A stretch of 64,000 bases of DNA from Acanthosoma haemorrhoidale (GCA_930367205.1 OV884009.1:98105189-98169188), one strand, 5' to 3'. Positions 13,011-25,021 are shown, counted from the first letter of the stretch. Translations and numbers: made by a program. The notes: generated by a model not told the origin, from the letters alone.

Positions 13011-16000
13011 AGTGCTACTGTTCGCTGCTTTATGCTTACTTCTATACCTGAACCATGGCGTTGGATTTTTTTGTTGTAAGCTGATATAGAGCCGGTTACA
13101 CTCTTCAGGTCACTTTGGGGTCACCAGTTGTCTTAAATCGCACCTGAAAGCTCAGGAATAGGTGTTTGGTTCATCATTACACAAAAACTATCTACCATTG
13201 TCAATGCTAATTGTCAAAGTTAATTGTTATTCTCTTGCCATGTAAATTGCAAAGAAAATGAACCATTTTCGGCTGGTGAACTAGTAAAAGACTGTTATGC
13301 CCGATCTAGTATTAGTCTTACCATACATTCTTTATAAGAATATTTACTTCAAGTGCGGCCCTGTAATGTTACGCGTCATCAAAGTGGCCCGTGAAACAAT
13401 TTGGGTTGGGCAGGCCTGCTTCAGACGTTGGCCACTGAACGAGGACACCTTTCTTTTAAGCCACATCGTTTTTTCTATCTTTCAACAAACGTAAATAAAA
13501 GGCGAGACTAGAAGACACAGTGAAGGGCAGAGAAAAAATAATTGTTTAATCATTTATCGATCGTTGGAGAACTGATGAGATTCCACTTATGGTGTGGATA
13601 ATAGTTTAGTGTTCTAATGACCATAGCTCAGTTTAACAAGGAATAAATCTCAATCATAATGCATTTAATTTTAAAGCAATAATACAAAGGTCAAATCTTA
13701 CAGCCTGAATTAGTTCATTCAGAAGATAAATGTAACGGCAATAAAACAATTCAATTCCAGCATGATGTATACGATTCCGTCAAGGGATGGGACACGTTGT
13801 ATGGGGTGGGACAACACAGAACCTCTCTGGTCTGTTAGGGCTGGGGTATAGCACCGTGGGCAACTAATGAGAAAACGCCAACTTAAGTATTTGTTAAGAG
13901 GTTTAGCACGAACCATACCTAATTCAGCAGATTTCATCTATGTGCAACAAAAATTATGTTCGAAGAGCTTTAACTCACTAATGCTTGTGACTACCCAAAT
14001 TTGAAATTGGCTTTTGTCATTGGAAATTAAATTTTTTTTTAAGTGGAACTCTTTCGATTCCAAAAACGAATCTCATCCCATTCTCAAAATTATGGAAAAA
14101 AAAGTACTTTTAAGCTGTAAAATAAACCAGCAGTTTTTGATTCAGAGCAATTGGATTGAACCAGTTTTTGAAAATCTCAATCCCTTATTTATTAAAACAT
14201 TACAAAACGGACTACTTCATTATTCGCTATCTTGAAAAAAATCAAAACTTTGTACTAAATCGATGAGCCATTATAATAATTACTTTAAGTTGTTTACACC
14301 TGTTGATACACGTAAATACAAGATTAAAAACAATAGTTCCCCCGCACGATAATATTGTCACTGATGTTTTTTCACTAAACTCTTAACAAAGACTTAATGG
14401 AGTAGGAACTACTAAGATTTGATTAACTCTGAAAGAAAAACATTTTTGAAGTTATAAATCAAATAATTTTAGTCTTAATGCTGAGAACTAAAAATTATAC
14501 TTGAGGTGAATATTGTTCTCTCACTATCCGGCCATACTCTTAATGACACAGAGGTGGGCTTTAGCATAGATAAATTGTTTTCAAAAATAAATTACCTCCT
14601 GGTCAAATCACCTAATACTGTTAGCACTTTTGAAAAGTGAAAATGTTTGAACTTTGTTGCCTTGCTACATCATTGCGGGTTGTGGGGTATGATTATCCCC
14701 GTTTTTAAATCAGTAATTTAATGGAGAATATAACGAAAGGTCATTCTATTCGGGGAATGTTGATAGGTCAACTTCAGTTGGCGTTTTTTCTATTGTCATC
14801 CACTGAGTATCCTTTATGCACTGTTGGAATTACATTCTAGTCCAACTTTCAATTAATTTTCTATCGTCTGATTAAAAATTATCTAATCTTCGACGGATTT
14901 CTTAGCAGAATGATTTTCCCCTACAACCCTATCTATATATATATATTTGTTTACCGAGTAAATATTTATTACATATTCTTTAAGAGTTTGATACAGTAAT
15001 TTAACTGTTTGGTAACTCCCACTGCAAGGATCCCCACGATGAAGTGATCCCTGTTGATGTTAATATCACGAAGGCTGCACTTACAGCTGATGCAAGACAT
15101 TCCGGAATGTAGGGGTCCAGGCTATACATCAAGTTTCGGCGTCGGGTCTACCATTAACATCGGGATTGTACCAATCTGCTGTCCTGACTGGCATCATAGG
15201 TCAGTAGCTGGCTGATAATATTAAATTATGTAAATGATTAGTCGTTGAAGATGGAAATGTGTGGCGGGGAGCGGGTAATTGCTCACGGGACGGCCGAGGA
15301 AAATAAAAGAGTGGACAGGTCGGTCGAGAGAGCTCTCCTTTCTCATCAACCAATTTCTTATAACATAACAGTATTCTTTTACACATCCCCAAACTTCTCT
15401 TACAACCGTCCTTGTGACGAAAAGATTAATGGCTTTAAAGTAACCTGTAAAATCCTTCAAATCTTTTATTTTTACATATTCTTAACGTTGACTAATCCGT
15501 TTGACTAATTCACAGCTCTCACTGAGGTAATAGTTCACATTATTGGTGCATGGATAGCACCCACAAGCAGCCTTTCAGTGTAGTATCTTTATGCAGATAT
15601 GGAACTCGCAAGTTAGCGTTTCACTTGCCATTATATATTTCAACGAGAATGTCTTAAAAATTTGAAAATTTCTCTCTATTAGGACATGACTGGAAAAGGA
15701 CTTTAGGGTGATGGTAGTATCCAAAGAAATTTGGGGTGTAGAATATGTTGCAACAAACTAGTACTAAGCACAATTATTATTATGCGTATTCATATAATTG
15801 AAATGTTAGTATTCGTTGGGATATGAACCATTTACGTACCAATCTACGATACTCTTTCAATAACTCATAGCTTATCTGATGGTCTTACTCAAGACTCTTC
15901 TATCTCCTATTCTATTTGAATGGGTTTATGAGCTTTCCTTGACCCTAACGCATTCATTCATATTCAGCTTCTTCGAATCATTCATAGAACATAAGCATCA

Positions 16001-16689
16001 GTGTGACACATTATAAGTCTGATGTGTTTTTCGCGTCATTTAGACCTAATTATTGGACACTGTGGTTTTTTTCATTTTCCCAAATATAGAATTAGGCCAT
16101 TTTTCATGAACCCATTCATGTAGTGCATATACCTTTGATATATCTTCATACCCCAAAGTCGAAAGATCGTTATAAACGTGCAACACATAATCAGCACAGG
16201 ACCATGCCAAATAAACATAGTAATTAATAGATTACTAACACAAATAAAAAAAATCAAGAAATATTTCAATAATTGGAAAATAAAATTCAACACAATGGAA
16301 CATTACTTACCAAACGGAGTCCAATATTAACTCAATATTTGTTTTTAAATAATCCTTAACTTCCTTGGTAAAAGTCTATTCATTACATAAGCCAACATGT
16401 GTTTTGGTCCAGGAGAATTTAGAGTTTATTTCACACTGATTTGGTGACCTGAATTCAAATATGGCATTACTTTTTGCCTAGAAGCTCAAATTACTAAGAT
16501 ATATCGTTTTAGTGACACATACGTTACACTATTTTAAGATAAAGCACCCATTGATGTTCATGATACTTTTTCTTCTCCAAGACCAAAACTATGGTTGTAG
16601 GGTCTAGTTGCCCTAGTCCTGGTGACGGAGAGAGAGTTGAATAGTCTATGACCTGGATGATTGCTTGATTACGGGTCTTACTACTGACC
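13011..16689. other. AT-rich stretch, no gene seen
   Basis: Long AT-rich region with short chance open frames (13297-13494, 14014-14235, 15245-15508) that I do not recognise. A TATATATATATA run lies near 14934-14945. I assign no element. Confidence 0.5.
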
Positions 16690-16884
16690 TATCTGATTCC
16701 ATATCAGATAGGTATGTGCCCCAACAGTGCACTATGTTCAGGAGAAGAGTTAAATGCTAGGTTTTATAGGTATTTTACGTGTTCTTGGAATGACCACGAA
16801 TTCTCACTCGGTAGGTGAAAATCGTCCGGATCCCAAAGGTGAGTGTGAACCGGAAAGAGGCAGACTGGATCGCTGGAGGATATT
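16690..16884 (-). repeat. Partial copy of unclassified repeat family R
   Basis: On the minus strand it reads CAGTCTGCCTCTTTCCGGTT, then TTTGGGATCCGGACGATTTT, a TGGTCATTCCAAGAACACG block, and CATAGTGCACTGTTGGGGCA. It repeats the block at about 17140-17330, so this segment occurs twice in the same orientation about 450 bp apart. It ends near a short palindrome, CTATCTGATATGGAATCAGATAG. Confidence 0.7.
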
Positions 16885-17575
16885 TTCTTGACATGTTTAA
16901 AGTGAAAGTTAGCGTTGGTTTCCCACACAATAGTGTCACAAGAATTTTGAAAATTGGGGGCTAGTAGTTCATTGTCAGGTAGTAAGGGGGGCCACTGGGG
17001 GGTCAGGGTTTCGTCGACCAGGCCGCTGCCTGGTGAGCTTCAAGAAAGAGATAAAATGGGTAAACCTGGGTGTGGTCTTTGACCTTTTCTGGCGGCCTAG
17101 TCGGCGGGAAGTTTTATTCGTATTGATCTGATTCCATAAGATCATAGAAGGTGTGCCCCCACAGTGCACTATGTTCAGGAGAAGAGGAACAGGGTAGGTA
17201 TTATAGGTAGTTTATTTGGGGTTGGAATGACCACGAAGTCACACTCAATATATATGGCTTGGCAAAAATCGTTTGGATCCAAAATGGGAGTGTGAACCGA
17301 AGAGAGGCAGACTGGTTCGCTGGGAAGACGCTACTAGGTACATTGTGTAGGGCCCCAGAGACTGTTGTCAGCATAGAAGTAATCCCTTCCAAGCATGTGC
17401 TAGTTTTAGTGAGACGCGGCCAGATAACCCCACTAGGAAGGTGTCAGACTCCCGGACTAAAGATAGCAAGGTAAAGCAACCTGAAGCAGCCAATGAGCAA
17501 GCGTTTTATTTTGGCTAATCGGCTTGCAGGAGACACCTTTTGCCTAGCCCGGGGACTCTAGGGGCTGCCTGCGAA
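16885..17575 (-). repeat. Unclassified repeat family R, longest copy
   Basis: Minus-strand copy of a family also present at 18.6-19.3 and 23.7-24.5 kb on the plus strand. In order on the minus strand: TAGTCCGGGAGTCTGACACC, a GTCTCACTAAAACTAG block, CAGTCTGCCTCTCTTCGG, CATAGTGCACTGTGGGGGCA, CACACCTTCTATGATCTTAT, a CCGACTAGG block, TTTACCCATTTTATCTC, and finally TTGTGACACTATTGTGTGGG. A 64-codon frame at 16975-17169 and part of a 124-codon frame at 24142-24516 both translate the shared block. There is no known domain, so the conservation looks nucleotide-level. It may be a solo LTR or the untranslated part of a larger element. Confidence 0.7.
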
Positions 17576-17639
17576 CTCATCTGCAGCTACGTCATTTATT
17601 GTATACAGTATTTACTTAAGTACTGATATGACTTATATA

Positions 17640-18440
17640 CATTCGTGGCAAACTCGCTTCAATAGAGTAGAGGATTATTTATCATACGCAGATAGTGGAC
17701 ACAACAATCGAATGTGTGACGAACACTATTGAGTGTTCTTCATTTTCGTTGAGTGAGCAATCGGTATTGAACCATATTTATTTCCATTTTGTAGAAGGAC
17801 ACATTTCAAACTTGCCTTTGAGCTGTCAATAAATAGGCGCCTATTATCTGGAACAAAAGTCAGGAACAATTTTTTCCGGGTGTCCTCTGATTTCGTGACA
17901 AAATACAAGATCGTCTTGTTGAGAGAAGAAGGGTACTAAATAATTTTCTCTTGTACGGCAAAAGGTAATTTCGGATCCTTGTTCCTGCAAATTTTTGTCC
18001 TTCAACCTGGAAGGCAGGTTGAGATATCTGGTGAGGTTATTTAACTCATCCTGGTTGAAACGTTGAGGAATAGGTGACCTCCCCTCATAATCACTGTCAC
18101 CTTCATTAGTATCATAAAGGCGATAAAAGGGACAACACTTCTCCTCACAGAGCTCTGATAGCTGGTGAAACGTTGGGATAGCGCTTCCTTTGAGTGAGCG
18201 ACCGGGCGTCTTGCAGAGACTGAATCAGGATAAGTCCACTTGTTACGGTTGTTTCGATCCATTCCAGTAATATATTTGCTAGACAGAACTAGCAGTCGTC
18301 GAAGCTCTTTCCAAACCACCAAATGTTCTGTACAAGTTTTACAGACCTGATGCGGGACCCAGGTTTTATTTCGATTACCAAAGTACCCAAGATAAGCGGT
18401 CATTACATAGATCAAGAAAAGCCACTAACAGTTTTTCTGT
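17640..18440 (-). pseudogene. Pseudogene of an arthropod-expanded protein family
   Basis: On the minus strand the N-terminal part (18041-18415) gives AYLGYFGNRNKTWVPHQVCK, then CTEHL, a cysteine-containing start of the type YFG-x-K-x-x-D-x-x-WAPH-x-x-C-x-x-C. The distal part (17726-17908) gives DNRRLFIDSSKASLKCVLLQ followed by NGNKYGSIPIAHS. These two signatures in this order are typical of a large family of uncharacterised proteins found in many copies in arthropod genomes; I know no assigned function. The copy has frameshifts and stops, lacks most of the middle, and ends soon after the second signature. It lies between oppositely oriented copies of repeat family R, which may indicate transposition-linked spread. 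Confidence 0.65.
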
Positions 18441-18559
18441 TCAACAACAGAAATGCAACACAGTATGTTGTGGCCACCTCTTAATTACGAATAATAAAAA
18501 GTTCCCCTCTTCTCGAACCGAAAAATATCTATCTATGTTTCCATATGCTTAATAAAGCT

Positions 18560-19300
18560 TATGTTGTCAGGCGGAGAGAGGAGAGAAGGTAGTGGGGGAA
18601 ACAGCTGCAAGTGGGGACCCAGCCCCACCACGGCTAGCCTTCCTATATAAGCAGGGAGACTGGGCCAAGTTAGCATAACGAACAGGACCGTCACTTGGAA
18701 CACTACTCTCTCCTCTCTCTCTGCACTGGCGCTTGCTGCTCTACTGAAACCATGGTCTTCTCATTCAACTATCTCTCTGCATCTCTATCTCCTAGCCTCG
18801 CTATGTTTTAGTCCGGCGTCGTCAGGCCCCACACCTTCCTAGTGGGAATCCCTTCCTTCGTCTCGCTAAAACTGGCGCCTCCTTGGGAGAGACCTCTCCC
18901 TCGCGGACGACGGTTGCCGTGCCCCTACAAACATTGCCTAGTAGCGTCTCCCACGGCAATTCAGTCTGATTCTCTCCGGTTCACACTCGCTTTTGGGATC
19001 CGGACGGTTTTCGCCTACCCTTAGATACCGAGATTCCAAGACGACATAAACTACCTATAAACCCTTCTCCAGAACATAGTGCTTTTTCGGGGCACGCCTT
19101 CTAAGATCTTATGGAGTCAGATAAAAACGAATTGAGCTGCCCGCCGACTAGACCGGGAGCGAGGGTGAAAGACCAAGGTCCACCCACCTTATCTCTTTTG
19201 TGTCGCTCGCCGGACGGCGGCTAAGAGGTTGTAGCGATCCTAGCCCACGGCGGGCGTCTCCCCCCCACTTCGGGGATATTCGACGACAATTTTTTGACCC
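18560..19300 (+). repeat. Unclassified repeat family R, TATA-bearing copy
   Basis: The 5' part holds TCCTATATAAGCAGGGAGAC (TATA box at 18644-18650), then CTCTCTGCACTGGCGCTTGC, which is close to CTCTCTGCACTGGCACTTGC at about 24105-24125. It continues with TAGTCCGGCGTCGTCAGGCC, CACACCTTCCTAGTGGG, TCTCGCTAAAACTGG, CGGTTCACACTCGC, GAACATAGTGC and TCTAAGATCTTATGGAGTCA. These are in the same order as the minus-strand copy at 16.9-17.6 kb. The promoter-like front end and absence of coding sequence suggest an LTR, but I could not define ends or target duplications. Confidence 0.65.
18644..18650 (+). promoter_or_regulatory. TATA box in repeat family R
   Basis: TATATAA inside a GC-richer context, about 30 bp upstream of a GCCAAGTTAGCAT stretch. 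A TATAAG lies at the similar position (about 23829-23834) in another copy of the family. This suggests a pol II promoter within the repeat; no transcript evidence is available here. Confidence 0.4.
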
Positions 19301-20049
19301 GACACAGTACGTTCTAGGTTAACCTTATAACAGCTCTTTCCTAAACACAAATGTCTTGCGATGCTAACTTCGATCTACCCTGCATGGCGAGAACTGACAA
19401 ACTAACCTTAACTCTAGTTGAAGCGTTGACGGTGACTCACTTAAGTTATTGAATGCTTACTCCATCTGGTGGATTTTCCTGGAGCTAACTAAACAGCTGA
19501 CTGAGAATAGGACAAATATACTGGAACCAATTCTTGTACTAGTGATTTAGAACTGCACAGTTTGTCCAGAAGTGCACGTTAAAAAAAAACCTCTTCGCTA
19601 AAAAAGTAGAGCAGATAGCGAAAAACTGATTTTATAATATCTACATTCAGTGCCACAAATATAGCTAAATTCAATTCTAAAATCCTAGGCACCAATGATT
19701 TTTTCTTTTTTCTTTTATTCCAATTTTATAGGAGTAAGTTTCGGCGTTTCTCTTCCCTCCACGTGTAAATAATAAATGCAACTAATCCTAAAATCCCATT
19801 GGTAAAATCGGTTCCTACATCGATTTAATATCAACATTGTCACCCCAAAAATGAGTAAGTGGATAATCTAGCAGTAAAGAGACCCAGACTGATAATTAAT
19901 TTTTATTATATACTTTTTATTATCGAAATCTTATTCATTAAAATAATGGGCAGTATAAACAGAGATTTAGAGACCAAGCTTAACATTGCAATTGTGCTCC
20001 CGAGCAATAATAATAAACCTTTAAAAAAAACACGTTAATCACATCACCA
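19301..20049. other. No gene seen
   Basis: AT-rich sequence after the repeat copy, with no recognisable gene or repeat family. Confidence 0.5.
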
Positions 20050-20948
20050 GATATAATAACGCAAGGAAGCAAAATGTTCCCACATTACCTTCACCCTCTG
20101 CTGCAAGTCTTGTCCACTAGTTTCTTTTAATTCCATTCCTCTCCCAGTATCCGAATTAGTACGGTACTTAGGCTTCCATCTCGACAAATGTCTGACCTGG
20201 AACCCACATACGAGGCTAAAAAGACAAGGACTAAACATGCCCTTTGGAAAACTGTACAGACTACTTCGAAGGACATGCCATCTCTCAATAGAAAATAAAT
20301 TACTTTACACGTTATACTTAATCCAATCTGGACATACGGAATAGAGCTATGGGGGACAGCTAAAAAGTTGAACATCAAGCGTATCCAATCATTTCAATCA
20401 AAAGTCCTGAGAACAATATTAAATCTCCCTTATTACGCAGCAACAAAACTCTTTAGAACCATCTTAATATACCTCACATTCTCAAACTCATCCCTTCTAT
20501 GTTCTTGAAATTCCATAGTTACCTATCGAACCACCCTAATCCCGTAGCACAGTCATTACACTGGGCCACGCATCCCAATAATAATCCTCCCTCCTTGGAG
20601 ACTATGTGGCAGTGGCCTCGTGACCTCCTATAAATACGTGACATATGGCCAGTTCTTCCAATCATGACCTGAGCGTATGTGGCCCTCGCGTTCTTGGTCA
20701 GCATCCACTGGCTCGTATCCGGTGACGCGCCTGACGGAGGAGCGTGGGGGGACATCCCAAGACTCCACTTCGTCTTTCACATGCGAGGAATGAGACAACT
20801 GTGGATTTGGGAGGTCTCTGGGCTATTTGTAAATACTGTATGAATGAAAATTGTAAATATGGTACGAATGAAAACATTTATCACAATTACTTACTGCCCA
20901 ATAAGATAGATTGTAATTGTATCATAATAAAGCTGATTGTATATAAAT
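20050..20948 (+). mobile_element. Jockey LINE 3' end (RT C-terminus and 3' UTR)
   Basis: Translation in shifting frames gives QNVPTLPSPS, THIRG, ENCTDYFEGHAIS (another frame reads LYRLLRRTCHLSIENK), SNLDIRNRAM, and then YLSNHPNPVAQSLHWATHP and MWQWPRDLL*, the typical C-terminal end of jockey-type ORF2. The following 3' untranslated region (about 20635-20945) is closely similar to those at 2.6-2.98, 39.5-39.86 and 33.18-33.4 kb. It ends near CATAATAAAGCTGATTGTAT. The element starts after the polymerase core, as expected for 5' truncation by incomplete target-primed reverse transcription. Inactive. Confidence 0.8.
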
Positions 20949-22689
20949 AATAGGGTAATAATAAAATAATTATTTTATTTTCAGGATGAAAATCACCATC
21001 CTCTAAAGCTTTCAAGGGTAAGTCTAAATTACATATTTCGATCATACTAAACAATATAATATATGGGTGATATGTTGAAATGAATGAAGTTTAAGTTACA
21101 AAGATCAATTTCCGACAAGGTCTCTAATCTATTTTCATTTTTCATCCAAGTATTATTTTTAAATTTGTTTTATATTATTCAGATGGTTGATTTCTAATTA
21201 TTATACTTTAATTGCGATGAAATTCGATCATTTGATCGCATTGAAATTTGAAACAAATTAATTATATTTCTTACTATTTGTAATAGTATTCGGAATTTGA
21301 TTAACGGTTACTAATTTATTTCCACTTATTGACCAATATTTCCTCCTGGATCCCTATCACATAAATGAGAAGTATAACCAAAAAAAAAAGTTTCTGTTTG
21401 TGTTTATAATTACTGGAAAATCTATTTTTATATATGTATGCTACTGTGGTGTCACGTGAGAGAAAAAGAGCCATTACAGCAGACACTAGAAAGAGATGTT
21501 CACATTATTAATGCCAAGAAATACACTCGTCATCCAACTAACGGTAAGCTAATGGGGAATCCTCCCCACTTCGTTGATCTCTTGGCATCTTCCTCATAGC
21601 TACTTCCTACAAGCATAATAATAATAAATTCGTAGCATCTGATCTGCTTAAACTTCATTGAATCCTTCGGTCATTCCCATTCTAGTAAGATTATAAAAAT
21701 ACAAGTCCAGATGTTGGGCAAACTATAATCCATACATTAAATTCACATCTGATGTCATTACAGCTAAATCTCCATAAAAGATAAAATAAAACAACCTTTG
21801 AACGCTAACAATATACAAAGCAATAAAACTAATTAAAAGGGGCAAAAGGAAACTTTCGAACAGGAACGGAAAACACAAGTAGATAGTCTTTTGAAACAGT
21901 TATACAATGACAGCGTCTATTAATATGATCCACTCAGTGCGAAATTTAAAAAGGGGTTAAAGCTACAGTTACAGGGCATAGTTGACCCCCGTAGTTGGTA
22001 ATTTTACCCAACAGTCTTTAGCCAAAGGGTTGTCCGATGCTGAAGGGTGGTGGGGTCATTGTCCTAAACACTAACACCGGGTTTGTGAGGTGCTGCAATG
22101 AGTCAAAAAAAACCTCTCGAGAACGGTATGTCTGACCACTTCCCTCATGATTCCATTCTGAAATGTCTCGAGACTTTTAGCTGTATTGTCATGGCCGCTG
22201 AATAAAGGTAACGTCATTTCATTTTCTCCTGCTGTGCCATGCTCTCCTTATTACTTACCTCTCTCTTCTCTATTGTCATTTGACCAGTGGTTACGTCCCT
22301 CATGTAAGTTTAAGAAAAATGAAGAAAGCTTTAAAAAAAAAAGTTTTAACAGTTGCGAGATGGATAATTGGCGCCCAAGAACAGGTACGACAGTCATCAG
22401 GATGCACAGTTAGCACATACTATGTGTCACCTTCGCCGTCTATATTTTATTGCTAGATTACTAGATGCCCTGCTCTATCATAGATCCCTTCAATCTGCTT
22501 TCATTTGAACTCACTCTCCAAGCTACCAACCAGGTTTCTCTTCATCTTATCATCTCAGCTAGAACAGCACTCTTCCTAGGCATTCCAACTGAAGTCTCCT
22601 TTAGACTCACTGTTCACGGACCCCCCCCCCCAAGATTTGTTTATTACTTGTAGTATTACGTAGTAGTAGTTACTTTGTAGATAGTGATT
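20949..22689. other. AT-rich stretch, no gene seen
   Basis: I see no recognisable gene. Short open frames at 22186-22413 and 22465-22653 have no motif I know. There is a C11 run near 22621-22631. Confidence 0.5.
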
Positions 22690-23265
22690 TATTTTCTATT
22701 GAGAGATGGGATGTCCTTCGAAGTAGTCTGTACAGTTGTGCAAATAGTCTGTTTAGTTCTTGTCCTTTTAGCCTCGTGTGTGGTTTCATGTCAGCCTGTG
22801 GTCGATATGGAAGCCTAAATATCTTGTTGTCTTTGATACAGGAAGAGGAATAGAATTAAAAAAAACTAATGGACAGGACTTGTGGCAGAGAGTAAAGGTA
22901 ATGTGGGAACATTTTGCTTCATTAACTTTGATTCGCCATTAGTTGCGCCAATACTCGATCTCATCAAGGTGTTTTCGAAGGTTATGGGATGCTTTATCAG
23001 GGTTTGGGTGGGATGACAAGACTGCAGTGTAATCTGCAAATGTTGCCTAGAAGGTAGAGGGGACATCAGCGGTGAAAAGGCTATAGAGGATGGGACCCAG
23101 GACACTGCCCTCTGGAACACTAGCTTTTATGGGATACTAGTTAGAATATTCTAAGCCACAGCGTACTTGGAAGAAGTGGTTTAAAAGGTAGGACTGTAGG
23201 ATTAGGAAAAGGGTTTGTGGTAAGTATGATTTGAGCTTGTAAAGCAAACCTACGTGCCAAACCCT
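22690..23265 (-). mobile_element. Jockey LINE fragment (RT palm to thumb)
   Basis: Minus-strand reading gives SYLLNHFFQVRCG, then SVPEGSVLGPILYSLFTADV followed by PST, which matches the G(V/A)PQGSVLGPxLY motif of non-LTR reverse transcriptases. Next is FADYTAVLSSHPNP, where the catalytic box FADD has become FADY, then KHLDEIEYWRN, IKVNEAKCSHITFTLC, FHIDHRLT and ENCTDYFEG-like residues (22870-22700). The second catalytic aspartate is lost and several stops are present, so the copy is dead. It belongs to the same family as the copies at 1.4 and 20.0 kb. Confidence 0.82.
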
Positions 23266-23280
23266 TATAACATGAATAAA

Positions 23281-23705
23281 AACATAAATATTCTCCTCAG
23301 TGACATGAATGCCGGAAATCCCCTATGGTGGTGCCATAACACCAAAAAGATCGGGAAACACTTGTTGAACCTTGTATGAATTACTATTGAAATAAAGGTT
23401 TTCAGCTTCACCACTCATTTGAACCCACCTACATTCCCTCAGAGCTCACGTATACACCTATAGTATTATTGATTTATACGTATAGTATTATTAACCTAGC
23501 CATTCCCAGAAACTTTGATCAAGTATCTAGTACTTTCTGAACGTATCCGATTTCACCTCAGCACACACCACTGATATTTTCGAAAAGCTCCCCCAATTTC
23601 AGCCCTACTATTAACAATAACTCAGGAATCGAAAGTAGGATACAAAAGTTAAATAACACAGTCAAAGAAGCCATTGAAATTTGCATACCAAAAGAAAAAA
23701 AAACA
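23281..23705 (+). mobile_element. Jockey LINE fragment (endonuclease region)
   Basis: The plus strand reads DMNAGNPLWWCHNTKKIGK and then LLNLV. This matches the GDFNA-x-x-PLWG catalytic segment of the apurinic-like endonuclease of jockey elements; the glycine before the aspartate is altered. HLNPPTFPQSS follows, and near 23630-23690 the post-endonuclease helix NSGIESRIQKLNNTVKEAIE with ICIPKEKK. The fragment lies tail to head with the minus-strand RT fragment just to its left, so the two halves point in opposite directions. This implies inversion or separate insertions. Confidence 0.72.
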
Positions 23706-23744
23706 CCCGTCTACGTTTCCATATTTTAATAATAAAAACCTTAG

Positions 23745-24460
23745 GCGTCAGTTAGAAACGGAGAACTGGTTCACGATATGGGCAGCTTACTAGAGGGCAC
23801 AGCTGTCGCCTGGCTTCTGACCTGCCCATATAAGGGCAAAATTCGGAGCTATTTCTATTCTGCAGCTCCCAGTGGACTCTCACCACTGTACCGAAACAAC
23901 CAACCTCCACGGAGGATTCCCACACTCCTTACTCCTCTCACACCACCTTCAAGCAGGTACTCCTAGTACAAGGAGCCGATCACCCTAAATATTTTATATT
24001 TTTCCCTCATCCTGAATTTCTGACTAGAGAGCTTAGGGAAAAAAACCCAAAAAAAAGAACTTTTTTTATTCATTCGGAACCCGGCACCTGAAGTGAACAC
24101 TGCTCTCTCTCTGCACTGGCACTTGCCACTCTACTCAAACCTTGACTTTCTTATTCAACTACCTATCTTTCCTAACCTCGCTGTGTTTTAGTCCAGCATT
24201 ATTAGACCCCACACCTTCTATGATCTTATGGAATCAGATAAATACGAATAAAGCTTCCCACCGACTAGGCCACCAGCAAAGGTCCAAGACCACACCCAGG
24301 TTTACCCATTTTATCTCTTTCTTGAAGATCACCAGGCAGCGGCCTGGTAGACGAAACCCTAAACCCCCGGCGGCTATTAGCCCCAATTTTCAAAATTCTT
24401 GTGACACTATTGTGTGGGAAACCAACGCTAACTTTCACTTTAAACATGTCAGGAAAACAA
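23745..24460 (+). repeat. Unclassified repeat family R, internally deleted copy
   Basis: The front part contains CCCATATAAGGGC (TATAAG at 23829-23834), and the rear part CTCTCTGCACTGGCACTTGC, TTTTAGTCCAGCATTATTAG, CACACCTTCTATGATCTTAT, CACCAGGCAGCGGCCTGGTA and TTGTGACACTATTGTGTGGG. Compared with the copy at 16.9-17.6 kb, the roughly 270 bp between two CACACCTTC/GACACCTTC sites is missing, consistent with deletion between short direct repeats. A 124-codon open frame (24142-24516) covers the shared block but has no known domain. Confidence 0.65.
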
Positions 24461-24717
24461 ATTCCAAGTTTCTGAAATCAGAATATGATCATTCTTTTCA
24501 GCCAATTAAGAACTAAGAAGAATTGATCAGACGGTTTGGACAGTTATGTTATATTGGAAAGAGAGGTGATAAAGATAGTAAATGAAATGCATTCAACGTG
24601 ATTGTCACACTGTAATTTACAAACGCGTGCACTATGGATATTTACAGATATACACACTACACATAGGAGAGACATGGTAGGGGCATGACCATATGAGTCC
24701 CCCAACCACTCTGTAGA

Positions 24718-24831
24718 GTCAACAAAAACCTTTCTGCTTATCCAAATCCTTTTGTCAGTTCCTTATCCAATAAAACTCATCCTTACAATCCTTATCGCCC
24801 AAAACGGTGGTGGCCTCGCGATTTATTGTAA
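24718..24831 (+). mobile_element. Jockey-type ORF2 C-terminal tail
   Basis: An open stretch ending with TAA at 24829-24831 reads NLSAYPNPFVSSLSNKTH, then RPKRWWPRDLL. This is the characteristic end of jockey ORF2 proteins (HPNPLxxxL ... RRLKRxxPxDL). It differs from the copies ending WQWPRDLL in this window, so it is a second subfamily. About 190 bp of probable 3' untranslated sequence follows before element A begins. Confidence 0.65.
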
Positions 24832-25021
24832 ATAGATGTGTAAGTCATGTGGCACTGACCATCATCCCCACTCACCCCCTGAGCGTCTGTGGCTCTCTTC
24901 TCCTCTCTCTGTTCTTCACCAGATGGTGAAACGGTTGGAGAGGGAAATGGGGGTATCTCCACAGTTTTTGGCTCATCCTTCAGCTCGTTGGGGTAATTGC
25001 TATGGGGGGAGCAATTTTGTT

